Positions 25,524 through 38,165 of a stretch of DNA of 64,000 bases are shown piece after piece. The DNA is from Amaranthus tricolor (taxonomy: Eukaryota > Streptophyta > Magnoliopsida > Caryophyllales > Amaranthaceae), in contig NC_080053.1 of the NCBI RefSeq assembly GCF_026212465.1, forward strand, positions 10,765,469-10,829,468, read 5' to 3'. The notes under the pieces are model-generated. The model made no database searches. It saw only the letters and a list, made by a program, of their open reading frames with translations, and had not been told where the DNA came from. The position numbers were made by a program, and so were the translations under genes. The number at the start of each line of letters is the position of its first letter. The first letter of the stretch is position 1.

Positions 25524-28500
25524 TGTAACAGACTCAATTTCATAATCTCAATTATTCAAGCAACTATCCTTAATCTTCGATAAAAATTTCTCAGTTACTC
25601 GATTACCAAAAATCAAACCGCCAAAAACCCTAAAACCTTGTTATCATTTTCAAATAGCCCAAAAAGTTTAGTTGTTTTTTTATGTTACAAAAATTGTTAT
25701 GTTTTAAAATCGTTTTACAATTTAATTAAAACTCTTCGTGTTAAACTCGTTTTTCACAACAGTTTGCGTAACTAATATTTTAATAGCTTTACAAATTTTA
25801 TTTCGTCAAAAATCTATTTTATATTTCTAAGTAATTATTTATTATTTTATGTTACCAAAAATTTTCTTTTATTTATTTGTTTTACGATTTCGTCAGATGG
25901 TTGCGTTTTAGGTTCTTTTTCTTAATCAAACTTTGTTAAATTATTATTTCAATTTTATAACTTCGATTTATATGTTTTGACTCAAATTATATTTATAAAT
26001 ATTATTATCTACATTAAAGTGTATTTTTTAGCTAATTTTGAGTACAAACTAAGTTTAATTTCAACACCAAACCTTAAGCAAACTTACCCATTATTTTGAT
26101 GTACATCTTCTAGAACCAAAATAGGATGAAATTAAGCCAAAAATCAACCCCAACACACCCTACCAGCCAGCTCGCTCTTCCCCTAAGCAAACACAATGAT
26201 TTTTCCTACTTTCTTCACTAACACAAGCTACCTAAAAGCCCTTACACCAAACCTAACCTACCTACACTTGCATAAACCACCATTAATCCATTTTTAGGCA
26301 TCATGAAGCCCCCAAAACAGCCTTCCAAGCTGATTATATCCCCCTCCCCTGTCCCTTTGATTTTTGTTGTTCCTTCCTCCTTAATCCATACTTAAATACA
26401 TTCTTAACTTTCTTTATTTTTCCTTATGTTCTTTATGTTCTTAGTTGAAAAATCCCCTGAAGAACAAGTTTAACATCATCCACTTTCTAGTCAAGTATTG
26501 AGTATTCATCAATTTTTTCCTCTTGAGGTACGATTTGTCTATTTTAAAAAGGATGAATTTTTACCCAACACGTTACTAACTTGAATTTTTTGTTTAAATT
26601 GGTTTGATTAGTAGTATATTCAAGCTTGGATTAATATTTTTCAAGAACTATTTTAGAGATTATCATTCTTGGAGCTTCTTCAAGAATATAGTATTATTTT
26701 GGGAGAGTTTTCTTATTCTATTCTCTATTTTAGCCTTAGTACCACTTGCTAGTTATAATGGTCCATACTTCCTAACCTTCTTACTAATACTATATGACAC
26801 TTATATTATATTTACTTGAGTATGAGAAAGATATGGCAATATGTTAGATTGATTTAATTATTTCTTGCATGTTCACTTAAAGTAAGAATAACACATTTTT
26901 GTGTTACTAAAAATAAAGTGTTTATTATTGTTTAAGTATATGTATGTTATAATTGTAAAGTTATGATACTTTATATATATTAATGTTAAAAATGTTATCC
27001 ATATGTTTATATTATAAATTTTCAAGTATTGTGATTATTAATCAAAATCGGTATTAAATTAAAGTCACAAAAGAAAAATATATAAATTTGAAAGTTTTTC
27101 ATTTATATGATATTATGGATATAAATATGTTTTATTATGTGTATTTTTACTTTAATTTTCATGCATGTAAATTTTATGAATTTCTATTATGTAAAAATGC
27201 GTAAAAACGGTGTTTTGTGATTTTTTGTGAAGTTCTTATTGTGAATTAATTTCTTGTGAGCTTAGGAACTTTAGGAGTGTATTTTATATGAACTCTACAG
27301 TAGATAAAAGTTAGAAAAGAATTTAGGTTCATTTCCTTCAAATTATTTCATTGATACGGTCATTAATGGAATTTTAAGTAATTAAATATGTACGAATATA
27401 TTGTAGAGGGTTAAATATAATCTTAATGGATAACATAAGTTGATAAAATCATATTATTAGGTTTTCTAAAAGTTTAGAGCAAAATATAAATTTTTGGTAT
27501 CTTTCTATGAATTTTTACTTAGTGTTTGGCTATTTATCGATAAAATGTAAAATGTTAAAATATAAAATAAATACTAAATGGATTACTTTGCACTTGAAAT
27601 TTTTATGAAACTCTTTTGTGGACAAATAGGTTTGAAATTTGATCATTGTATAAGTCTATATGATCATCTATGGGCCCTTGTGAATTTTAACTAAAATGAT
27701 AAATCCAAAAACAATAAAATATGAAATAAGTACTAAATGGACAATTTTGGGCTTGAAATTTTTATGAGAGACTCCCATGTATAGTAGGTCATAGTAGTAC
27801 CCTTAGACCAATTTTCGTGGACATTTAAAGACATTAATAATTTTATATCAGTTTATCGGTAAATTTGCCAAATAATTTAGTTTAAATGCATAGGTTCGTT
27901 TTTCTTGAACTTTCTGGTCCAAAACTTACTTTATATCTTCTAGACCTCTAATATATTTTTAGAATATTTTTATTGGTTATTATGAATTTTTAATTAATTT
28001 ACATGCTTCATCGTTGGAAATTCCTTATTAGATATTACAAAAAAAATTTCTTAAGTTTTATAAGTTTATATATTCTTGTAGAGAACTTATATCGCATCTA
28101 TAACCTTGTCATAAATTGTGAAATTTTATTTATTGAAAGTCTCTTAATTATTGAATTAGCAAATATATTGGCTTTTCCTCAAGAGGATATTCACTTGGAG
28201 TTTGACTAAACTAGGGTTGACTTATACAACGTGAAATAGATAACATGGAGTCTTGTTTGAAATTATGTGTACTTGGTTGAATGACTCTGATAGTAAGAAA
28301 ATGTCAAACCATAGACCGGTGTGTAATCTGGCGCCCGTGTTTTTCGGCACATAAAATTGCGGGGTAAGACAGGGGTTCGAGATAGAGTCCCATCCTGTAG
28401 AAGCTCTAGCATAAAAATTAGTGGATAGACAGCTCCCATCACGGTTAGAGTGTGGAATATGTTCCTCCTCTAGTTAGACCTTCACTTATATCATATAGTT

Positions 28501-30651
28501 ATTATTATGTGTGTTGTGCAAATGTGATTTTGAGTCTAAGTAGATCTATTTGATGAACCTGATAGATACTAGGTGTAGGTGACTGCAGCAAAGATGTTTA
28601 TTTACATTCATGTGATGAATGTGAAAATTGTTGAAATTATTCGAGAATTGCAAATGAGAAATGAGAACCGAGGAACTTAAAATCGAGTTTTGAAATGTAC
28701 TTTTTCAAATCTTGTAAATATATTATGATTGTCATAGTATTATATTGTTGAGGAGTTTGAACTAAGCATTAAGCGCTGATTTCGATTTAAACAGTTGGCA
28801 TACGTAGCATAGATGGCAGTATTTTAGAAGAAGGTTTAGCTTCATGTTTTGATCCAGGCTGCAACATTTACTATATATTGAGAACTTAGTTATTTTTTGT
28901 ACCTTTCATGATGAATTGATGATGATGTATCTCTTTTTATTTTGAAGAAACAATATTTCTTATCAGATGTAATATTTTACTATTTTATTTTTAACAGTTT
29001 TAGTTTTTATGATTTGAAGTTTTTAACAATATGACATTTTGACATTTCAACTGTAACAACCCGACTTACCGTTGGCTGAGTAAACAGAGTCATCAAGGGT
29101 TTTATTTCCCAAGAAACTTAAATCACACTTCCAAAACTTGAGTAAAGGAGTCACCAGTTCTTTAACGTAACAAACTCAGCTAATTCTCAAACCAAACATC
29201 TAACTAAAATAGAACGTAATCATAAAAGTCGTTCGAAAAGTGCAATATAACCAACACAACCGAATCTAATATGCATTTATCAAAAACCTAATATAATACT
29301 ACAAATTCTCTCGAACTCAGCTCAATATAACATCCATATAACTCTAATCATCACCACTAACCCATCGATCCTGACCGATTTCGATCTATAGACAATCTAA
29401 AAGATGGAAACAACAGGGGGTTAGGTTTAACTGAATGAGAAGTAACAATCCGAAACAACAAAACACAATAATTCAACATAGGTTTAAAAACAACATCAGT
29501 TTCCTAGATCTATGTGCGCACCAGAAGTCTAGTTGAGAGGAACATCCATAGCTCTAATGTTATGTCACTCTCGGGTGAGGCTAGTCAATATTTGAATGAC
29601 AATTCACCTCAAAATAGGGAGTAAAGGAGATTTTCCTTCTACTCTGTCAATGACCAGCTCGTGAGCCCGATCCATTGACCATATCAATATCAGCATAATC
29701 ATTCAACAAACTTGTCTCAACATTATAAAATTCACCACTTTAATAAAACAATTTATAAAACTATAGTCTGGCCAGACCCTTTAAGAAACTGCTACTATTC
29801 ACCAACTATGACGCTTCACAGAGTCAGATTCGATTTGCAGCTATCAACTAGAATGGTTCCGCATAGAAATCGTCTCCTGAAGCATAACCATAAACAACAT
29901 CACTAACATGCGTTCGATATTACTATATTAACAGATAATCTATTACATCTCTTCCTACGTCGTCTTATTATCCAACATCTCAAGTCATAAGGCTATTTCA
30001 TCAAGAAGTTTAGTATAAACTAACAATACTCATAGCTTTATATTTTCCACTTATACACCCTTATACATCCAACATTTAAAATCATTATAATCAAGTATAC
30101 TCTATCTTAATTCAGCGATATGCACACAAGACTTCACAACCAAGAACCTAAAATTGACCATACTTTCGTAATGATTCACCAACCATTCATAAGCCCTTTT
30201 ATATCTACAATTAAATCAAAAAAAATAGACATTTAACCCAAAAATCCTTAATTTCTCCAAAGAACCTAGCAAGTCATTAAGAATATCACTTTATTTCATA
30301 TTTATCGATGACAAGTATTTCCCATCAAGATCCATAATTTAATCTCCAAGATCCACCAATCTAACATCAATTCACAAGACGCATCTAATTTAAAGAGAAC
30401 TAGTATGCATGTAATAATTTCTCAAAACATCCGATTAATCTCATTGTTGGGATAATATTATAATGAGTAACAATAAGAAAATATAATAACATAGAAAATA
30501 TTGATAATCTCGATATTTATAAAAATTAACAGACAAGAATATCAAAAAAACAAAATAAAAATTAAGAGGGATACATTTTTTACCTCTGAATTGGCGGCAT
30601 AAGGAACATCAAGGAGGAGGATTTAATGTATTTGACCGAAAATGGCTGAAA

Positions 30652-31462
30652 TCTGAAATACACGGACACGTCTCTGGACTGGTGTGTCCCGTGTCGGACA
30701 CGGACACACGACGGACACGTGAAAGTCCGTGTCCGACACGCCAAATGAAGTATCCAATATTTTAATATTTTTTCGGACACACGGACACGGCAAGGGACGC
30801 GGCAAGCAGTCATGGACACGTTTTTTTTTAAATAAAAATAAAAATAAAAAGTTGAAATGTTGTTCTTGATTTTTTTTATATCCTCTTTGAATATTTGTTA
30901 ATTATTATTTGTTAATGTTAAATTATTGATGTGTTAGTTGTTAATCTTAAATTCTTAATCTTAGTGTTTGTAATTTGAATTTTGAAAAGTTAAAATGTTG
31001 TTCTTGATTTTTTTTATATCCTATCTAAATATTTATTAATTGTTATTTGTTAATGTTAAATTGTTAATGTGTTTATAATTTGAATTTTGAAAAGTTGAAA
31101 TGTTGTTCTTGATTTTTTTGTATATACTCTTTAAATATTTGTTAATTGTTATTTGATAATATTAAATTGTCAATGTGTTATTTGTTAATCTTGATTTTAA
31201 ATCTTAAATTTACTTATTTATTTGGTTTTCTTTGATTTGGTTTGTATGATTATTTTTAAATACTCATATTGTTTATTTGATACTTATTTGCATTTTATGT
31301 GAGTTTTATGTTTTTAAAGTGATTATTTACATATATCAAATGAAAGATCGTAAAATTATCTTTAATTTGATATATTTATTATATTACCATTTTCGTGTCC
31401 CCGTGTCCAGTTGGCGTTTTTCCGTACCCGTGTCGTGTCCTTGTCCGTTTTAGTGCAACCTA
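30652..31462. mobile_element. Non-autonomous hAT-like element, 811 bp
   Basis: It is flanked by a perfect 8-bp duplication GGCTGAAA (30644-30651 and 31463-31470). Both ends carry many ACGGACACG/CGTGTCC motifs in opposite orientation, typical of hAT subterminal regions. The terminal bases themselves match poorly. The interior holds no coding frame. Confidence 0.65.
30835..31200. repeat. Three tandem units inside the hAT-like element
   Basis: GAAATGTTGTTCTTGATTTT and the TTTGTTAATGTTAAATT phrase following it recur three times at spacings of about 115-140 bp, with scattered substitutions. Confidence 0.75.
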
Positions 31463-32212
31463 GGCTGAAACGAACAAGAACAACCTGCTTATATTGGATT
31501 TGCAGTATTAGCTTCAAAATTTCAGAAAACTGTTGTACTATCTTCGAAATTCAAGATGTTGGACTGAAAATTTCAAAAAAAGGCTGAATAGGGAGAAAAG
31601 AAAAGGAATATACAAGATGTTGTTCTATATTCGAAAATTAGAAAAGAATTGAAGATGAAGGTTGTTTCCTTACCAAATTTCGGAGAATCCAGTGCTAGAA
31701 TCATTAAGAGAGTCGTTGTTTGGGTTGCTGCGAGGGGTGATGTTCATGCCTTCGAATGGGGACTGTGATTGCTGCCCAATTTTCTCATAAAGAGGAGAAG
31801 GAAAGGGAAAGAAAGGGTTTTATGATACTGGATGTTTGCTTGTCGAATCACGAGGAGGCGAAGGAGAAAATGGCGCCTGAAAACAGAGAATGAGAGGGAG
31901 AATGTCGATTGTTATCTTCGTAGTCGAAGGCTTGAAGAAGATGAATAGTAAATAGGGGAAGGCAACCTAATTTCGGTTCTTGGGGCATTAGAATTAGACT
32001 TGAAAAAATTAATAAGAAAAGGAAAAAGTTATAAACTAGCAAAATTAAGAGTAGTCATACTTAAAAGCCTAATTTGTTTTTTGGTTATCTTAACCCCTAA
32101 ATTATTTATTCGACTTAATTTTTCTTCAAACCCAAAATAATTCTCTTTTAATATTTAACTTAAATTCCCCGAATACTAAAAGATTAATTTCTCAAATGTT
32201 ACATCAGCAATA

Positions 32213-32255
<43 letters not shown>

Positions 32256-32292
32256 ATGTTAATTTTTTATCGAGAATGCAACTACTGTTACA

Positions 32293-32885
32293 TGATTTGT
32301 CACCCAAATTCAAGAAAATCACTTTAAGGATCTTCATGCCAAAGAGTACTAAAATGAATAGGCTAATTTGGGGCTAACTTGCCACCCAAATTAGTTTCAA
32401 GCAATAATTATAAAGACTAATTTGGGGTTAATTTGCCACCCAAATTAGATCCATACCTTGACTATAAGAATCTTCGTGCCAAGGGCTAACAAAGAGTTCT
32501 GAAACAAATAGACTAATTTGAGACTAACTTACCACCCAAATTAGGTCCAGACAATAACTATAAGGATCTTTGTGCCAGGGACTGCCCATAGAGTCCTGAA
32601 ATGAATAGGCTAATTTAAGGCTAACTTGCAACCCAAATTAAGTCCAGACAATGATTATAGGATCTTTTGTGCCAAAGGCTGAAAAAGAGTCCTGAAACGA
32701 ATTGGCTAACTTGATAGTAGCTTGCCACCCAAATTAGTTCTAGACCATGACTATAAGTATCTTTGTGCCAAGGGCTGACAAAGAAGCTAATTTAGGGCTA
32801 ACTTGCCACCCAAATTAGTTCCAAAAAATTACTATAAGGATCTTCACGCCAAGGGCTGATAAAGAGTCCTGAAATAACGAATAGT
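32293..32885. repeat. Degenerate tandem array, unit about 115-120 bp
   Basis: Five to six units share GCTAACTTGCCACCCAAATT, ACTATAAGGATCTT and AGAGTCCTGAAA. Units differ by substitutions and small indels. It lies on the 3' side of the minus-strand gypsy gag relic, and Tat/Ogre elements are known to carry such tandem blocks. Confidence 0.8.
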
Positions 32886-33325
32886 AAGTTTGTTGAGATC
32901 GGACATCACACAAGTTTTTCTTGACTTTTATTCATTCACTCATTCACGATTTTCTCAATGTTCCATTATATAGAGTTTCATCCAGATATTTTAAGGATTT
33001 CATTACAAGTTTAATGTCTTAATAAAGTATAATACCCTCTTGTAATGGACGATTATACCATACTACTAGACTCCGGAGTACTTGTGATGTTGGTCTTTAT
33101 CAAAGTATGAACACTATCTTTGATGGACTTGTCACTTGCCTGAAATTTAGAGTATCCACCAGACATGACATTGATGAAACCTTTTGTGACACTAGTCTAC
33201 TCGTCTTCTTCCTATCAGTGTTCTGATCTCTCCCTTTGATCATTGTATGACCCTTGCCTAGACCGGTAAGGTTGGTACTGTTGATCGTGATTCATGAAGC
33301 GTCCCAATTTTCCTTCGTTTGAGAG
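32886..33325. other. Probable gypsy element body, non-coding here
   Basis: AT-rich sequence between the tandem array and the gag relic. No intact frame or LTR end was recognised. Confidence 0.35.
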
Positions 33326-33830
33326 TCAATCAAGGACTTTCTTAAGTTCTTGGCAATGAGCAAGGGTATGACCATGCTCCTTATGATACTCACACCACAA
33401 GTCCATATGTTTACTATTTATTGAAGTACTCACTTGAGGAGGTTGTGGAAGTTCAGATCTGATGGCATTGAAAATGTCTTTTTGATTCTTGTTGAATCGA
33501 GGATCATAGCCCCCATTCTTCAGCTCCTTTGACCATTCCACCGAGTAGTTATGATCATACCCCGTTTAAGATTATCCATTACATTCTTGTCGCCTTGTCG
33601 GTAAGGGTGCCTTAAAGTGTTTGCATGTTGCTATCATTGGGTATGCAATTTATCATTCTTCTTCTTTTTAGCTTGAGAGTCTATAGGTGTGCAAATGTCT
33701 AAAGCTTGAATAAACCTTTGAGCAATTTGCACTGCTTCAACATAGGAGGTAACTCCATTCTCAATTAGCTGCCATTTTAACTTATGGGTTCTCAATACGT
33801 TGATGAGTGCGAGCACGTTTGCAGAGTCAT
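33326..33830 (-). pseudogene. Ty3/gypsy gag relic with CCHC-like knuckle
   Basis: Two minus-strand frames are recognisable. The upstream one (33816-33634) has gag-like VEAVQIAQRFIQAL. The downstream one (33541-33326) contains WCEYHKEHGHTLAHCQELKK, the C-X-X-H variant knuckle seen in Tat-type gag proteins. Stops and a frameshift separate them, and protease, RT and integrase are missing. The 5' end abuts the Cassandra LTR at 33871. Confidence 0.7.
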
Positions 33831-33870
33831 TTATGTCCGTAATAGTCAGGACTTTATCGTGGAATCTCTT

Positions 33871-34129
33871 TGTAACACCCCGGCCCCTCGGACCGTTGGT
33901 GACTACTCATGGAGACTGTAGACTGGCCCCACAAACCAACACAAGTCTTTCCGGCGCACTTTGGCCTCACTCGCGCGCACCCGGGAACACTTCCCAGGAG
34001 GTCACCCATCCTAAGATTGCTCCCCACGAAGCACGCTTAACTGTGGAGTTCTTAGCAAATTGAACCCAAGACCATATGATGGGGCTTAAATTTGATCACG
34101 TGTGGGATTCTGCCCTAGAGGCTACAACA
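33871..34129 (-). mobile_element. Cassandra TRIM solo LTR carrying 5S rRNA-derived promoter
   Basis: In minus orientation it starts TGTTGTAGCC and ends GGCCGGGGTGTTACA, 259 bp. The middle matches the 3' half of plant 5S rRNA: box A AGTTAAGCGTGC (complement at 34031-34042) and box C GATGGGTGACCTCCTGGGAA (complement at 33991-34010). Cassandra elements are terminal-repeat retrotransposons in miniature with 5S sequence in their LTRs, transcribed by RNA polymerase III. No internal domain or second LTR is present, and no clear 5-bp duplication was found. Transcription would point away from the SR gene. Confidence 0.85.
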
Positions 34130-34586
34130 TTTTGCTGTCAACAAAGGACATAAATGAAAATTGAGACAACAGGAGGTCTACGAACACTAAAACCCTAAAA
34201 TCATTCTCTTCAATTAGTTTGCTTTTTAAAGGTGTCTCCAGTTTCCTTTCAAAAAAAAGTTTCTCCAGCGACTACAGCCTACTTCTCTCGCTTCGAGATT
34301 TCTCCTCTGAGGTTCGTCTTTCTTCAGTTTTCTCTTGATACTCCTTGTTTCACGTTAAGGTTTGTTCCTTCTGTTAGATTTTTTTCTTTTCAATTTATCT
34401 TTCTCTAGATCTGTTTGTTTATGCTTTCTCAAACCCTAATTTGCGATTCTTTTTTTTTGCGTACTGATTGTAATCAAAATCATCACATTAATTTTACAGT
34501 TCATTCCATTTTTTTTTATTGTTTTCGTTTCATTCCATTTTTTTTTATTGTTTTCGTTTTGTTAATGTTAGGCGTTATTTTGCAAA
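34130..34586 (+). promoter_or_regulatory. Promoter and 5' UTR of the RSZ-like gene
   Basis: The start of transcription probably lies near 34190-34220. A leader intron is likely, with AAG|GTTTGT near 34359 (or GAG|GTTCGT near 34313) and acceptor TGTTAG at 34571, leaving 15 leader bases before the ATG. This assignment is inferred from splice-site sequence only. Confidence 0.4.
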
Positions 34587-37500
34587 ATGTCTCGTGTTTA
34601 TATTGGAAACCTGGATCCACGCGTTTCTGAGCGTGACCTTGAAGATGAGTTTCGTGTTTTTGGGGTTATACGAAGGTCAGACTTTTCGATTACTGTTTTT
34701 CTTTAGTTTCTAATTAGGTTTGATTTTGAAGAATTATGTTCCATGTTTATGGATTTAACAGATGAATTGCAATTTCCATCTTTTTTTCGACAATCTGTTG
34801 TATTTGAGTTGTATTATGTCTAGCATATGAATTGGTCTAGCTAAAATTGTGTTTGTGCAGTGTATGGGTTGCACGAAGACCTCCAGGCTATGCATTTATT
34901 GATTTTGACGATCCTAGGGATGCAAAAGATGCAATCCACGCTTTGGATGGTATTATCTTTACGCATAATACTTAAAGCTACACATCATGTTTGTTATTAT
35001 TGACTGTTGGTATTTCTATTTTGTTTAGTCCATGTATTTTTATGTTGTGTATTATTTATCTTTTTAAGTGTGCCTGATTCTTTTTTGTCTTATGTTTTTC
35101 GTCAATGATAGTATGATTGAGTCCTTGCGGCATTAATGCTGCACTTACTTTTCATTGTTCTCTTTATTGGTATTTCATATTTTCAATGGTAGGAGGGATT
35201 GGCTTAAATTTTTTTCTTTTCAGCAGTAGTATTTAGAATTCTTGAAAGCTCTTAATTATAAGTTTATTCAACTGTAGTTTATTTCAACTGTAGTTTCTGA
35301 GCCTATAAGGTAACTAGAATTGCACATCAGTCATTGAGTACATCAATTCATCAATCAGAAATGTAGGATCAATATTATTCAATGAATTATTTAGAGCCAA
35401 TTTTCAGATTATCTTCAATAGTTATGTAACATATAGTTATTAAATTGTAGTGTAATATGTGATCTTAAGTGTTGACTGGTCAATGTAATATTGATAGGTT
35501 AGTTGTGGTTGCCTTTTATTTGGAAAAATTACGAATGTGTAAGAGTTTTGGGGGTGGAGGATGGATTGTTGAATGTTGTCTTTGTTTTTTTTGTTGTTAG
35601 ATCATTACATCTACGCTGTGATATCTTCGTGCTTCTTTAAGCGTGTATATTTGTATCTCTCTATGAAATCACTTTGAATTTCCATTAGATATCTTCGGCT
35701 ACAACAACAACAATGTTAGAGCCTTAATCCCAAAAGATTGGGTTGGTTACATGAACTAGTATAATGGTCGCCCACATGGATTCTTATGATTTTAAACATT
35801 CTCAATCCATAAGTTTAGATCCGTTGTGTTCTTTTCCACTTTTTCTCACATTAACTAGGCTAGTCTTTTGCGTAAGTTCTGTTGTTTGTTTACATGGTAG
35901 TCTAATGGGTGTTTGATAAAATTTTCTCTTTAGCCTAAGAACACCTTGATCACTTGATGTTCCAGTAATTGCTCTACATTTTAGTCACTCATATACATAA
36001 TATTATGGGTCACATTTTGTTGGACGTCCCTATTAATTTGAATTATGGACCTAAGATATTTGAAGCATTCACTCTGAGCGATTTCTTTATCTTTTAGTTT
36101 TATATCGCCTCTCTTTACCTTGTTTGTGTTAATGTTGCATGTACTCCATTTTACTCCGATTTAATTTGAACTCCTGCGACTCCAACTTTGTCTCCATCGC
36201 TCTAACCTATATCATGCTTAATACTATGGGCCACAATACAATGTTATTGATCAAATGATCTCATTTAGGACCGCTACAAATAAAAGGGCTTAGGTTCGAG
36301 CCTTGATGGAAGATAATCGTGATTAGCAAATCTTGTGTTGCTCCTCCTTATGTCCTAACATTCGTCTTTACTTTTCAATACATGCCTTGCACTATACTAA
36401 TGGAAGACAATCGTGATTAGCAAATCTTGTGTTGCCCCTCCTTGTTGTATGCTTTTTCCAAGTTAATTAAAAATTTTAAAACCATGTGCACTTTGGCAAA
36501 AATCCAAATTGGTCCTTTGATAAGATGGTACATCGCCTTATATGTATCTCTATCGATCTTTTCCATCACTTCATATTATGACATGTTTTGTTCCTTGATA
36601 GTTGGAGCAACTTGGGTATCTCCTTTATTCTTGTGAATAGGCACTAGAATACTTTTTTTCTTTCTTTAGAATCTATTTTGTCAAACACACTCTTTAAAGG
36701 CCTTTAATTTATTCTCCCAATTCGTTACTTTTATCTTGGTTTTAATTTCCTTTTAGTTGGCTTAGTTTTCCTTATTCCTTCATTTTGCAAATGCAAGATG
36801 GAATGTTTTTTTCTTTTCCTTGTGTACTGTCGTCTTCACTCTACCGCATTGTATATTGCTTCTTTACCACGATAGTACCTCCAAATTCTCCTAAAATCAC
36901 CATAGCTATTCGAGTGATGCCAGGTAGTAATTGTAAAGGATCATTGACTAAGTATTGCAGAGATTCAAGTGCTTGACGGTTTTTAAATTTTCCTCAAGCT
37001 TTTGCCTCTTAAAATTGGTGATTTTGGGTTGTATTGGTCAATAAACTTAATATCTTTCATGTGTATTATCTTTTTGAAATATTTGCAGTAGTATGTTGAT
37101 GGAAAATACAAACATTCTGCCCATTAATATACATTGCTATCTGTATGTACTCGTGTTTGTTTAGTTGTAGTGATCACGTCCTTGATCTATAGGGTTTTCT
37201 GCTTGGTTTATCCAAAGTTTTTTTTTTGCTGCCTCCTGTATCATCAACTGTATTTGACGTGAAATGGAAAAAAAGATCATTAGATGTGTGCAGATGGATA
37301 AATTTTTGTTTCTCCTTGTATCAACCTTGTTTTTATTGGCAACATGGCATTACCATGTTTATGTTTCTTATCCGGTTATCCTTAATCCTTTTGCTATTTT
37401 ATTTCTCATTATTCAGGTAAAAATGGCTGGAGAGTTGAGCTTTCTCACAATTCTAGAGGCGGAGGTGGTGGCCGTGGTGGAGGCCGTGGACGAGGTGGTT

Positions 37501-38165
37501 CTGATTTAAAGTGCTATGAGTGTGGGGAGCCAGGTCACTTTGCTCGAGAATGTCGTACGCGTGTGGGTGGAGGTGGAGGTGGAGCAAGGCGCCGCAGCCG
37601 CAGTCCAAGATACAGGAGGAGCCCAAGTTATGGTAGGAGGTATTGACCAATACTCTTACTTTTGCTTCTTTTTCATGAACTTTTTCAGATGGTTGGTTTT
37701 TGTATCAAGATATTTGGCAATTCCCTTGTAAGTTATCAGCGATTTTTTTTTAATTGTTTTTGGTATGAAGGGTGGTTATTGGACATTTCATTTGAGTCAG
37801 ATAGTAATACTGGATTTTACTTATTGTATTTATTTATGTGCAGGAGCTACAGTCCGCGTGGTAGATCACCACCTCCGCGACGTCGCAGTCCCTCACCGCG
37901 TGGAAGAAGCTACAGCAGGTCACCACCTTATCGTGCTCGTGAAGAGTTGCCTTATGCCAACGGGTAAGGGTCATCTATGTTTGCTTGCTAACTTCTATGC
38001 TAGACATGCGTACTGCCTCTTCTAGTGTGGCAATCGTTCAACTCTGTTTATTCTTAATATGTTTTCCTTGCTGTTCTAGAAGATTGAGAATGTAGTATCT
38101 GTTAAAAGTGCTCTCTACATGTGTGCAGTAATGGTGTCAGGGAGCGTCGCCGGAGCAGGAGCTAA
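34587..38165 (+). CDS. RSZ22: SR splicing factor, RSZ21/RSZ22-like
   Basis: Five exons, 34587-34675, 34861-34949, 37417-37639, 37844-37963 and 38129-38165, splice with consistent phases to 185 aa. Residues 1-71 form one RRM with RNP2 VYIGNL and RNP1 PGYAFIDF. A Gly/Arg linker (73-88) leads to one CCHC knuckle, [14 protein letters not shown] (92-105), then an RS domain rich in RSRSPRY, SPRGRS and PPRRRSPS to the end. This RRM-knuckle-RS order is diagnostic for the plant RSZ subfamily, homologous to human SRSF7/9G8, which binds pre-mRNA and recruits U1-70K in the nucleus. The 185-aa length is nearer RSZ21 than RSZ22, so the exact paralogue is unsure. Intron 2 is 2,467 bp and holds an antisense LINE relic; long introns in plant SR genes are often alternatively spliced. 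Confidence 0.92.
35697..36700 (-). pseudogene. RTE-type LINE relic in intron 2 of the RSZ-like gene (copy D)
   Basis: The minus strand reads [10 protein letters not shown], then SNYQGTK, and further on INLEKAYNK, which correspond to the PIFKNKGD, NYRGIK and DLEKAYD blocks of plant RTE reverse transcriptases. It is heavily frameshifted. The 3' side (35697-35760) has the CAACAACAACAATGTTAGAG and CCCAAAAGATTGGGTTGG phrases typical of RTE tails. Both limits are approximate. Confidence 0.65.

Larger units (their letters stand above)
29052..32203 (-). mobile_element. Solo LTR, gypsy-like, 3.15 kb, with a nested insertion
   Basis: Plus-strand ends are TGTAACAACCCG and AATGTTACA. The flanking five bases are TCAAC (29047-29051) and TCAGC (32204-32208), a one-mismatch target duplication. 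The leader-like region at about 31680-31990 reads in minus orientation. It contains an 811-bp hAT-like insertion at 30652-31462, so the original LTR was about 2.3 kb. Confidence 0.65.
25524..32292 (+). mobile_element. Candidate solo LTR interrupted by a second LTR
   Basis: The left end TGTAACAG (25524) and right end CTGTTACA (32285-32292) are exact inverted complements. Excluding the LTR nested at 29052-32203, the unit is about 3.6 kb, non-coding, with a leader-like stretch at 26150-26500 in plus orientation as in the solo LTR at 4892. The flanks (GATGA and TGATT) do not form a clear target duplication, so the boundaries remain provisional. Confidence 0.45.

Noticed and set aside
30580..30819. 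Frames rich in Arg-Val-Cys across the GGACACG motifs
   Set aside because: They translate the subterminal repeats of the hAT-like element.
33985..34045. A 5S rRNA gene
   Set aside because: Only the internal promoter half matches 5S; the ends are LTR sequence with TG...CA limits, so this is a Cassandra LTR and not a 5S gene.
33827..34157. 12-bp inverted repeat TCATTTATGTCC / GGACATAAATGA around the Cassandra LTR
   Set aside because: It is short, asymmetrically placed and AT-rich, so chance is the simplest explanation.
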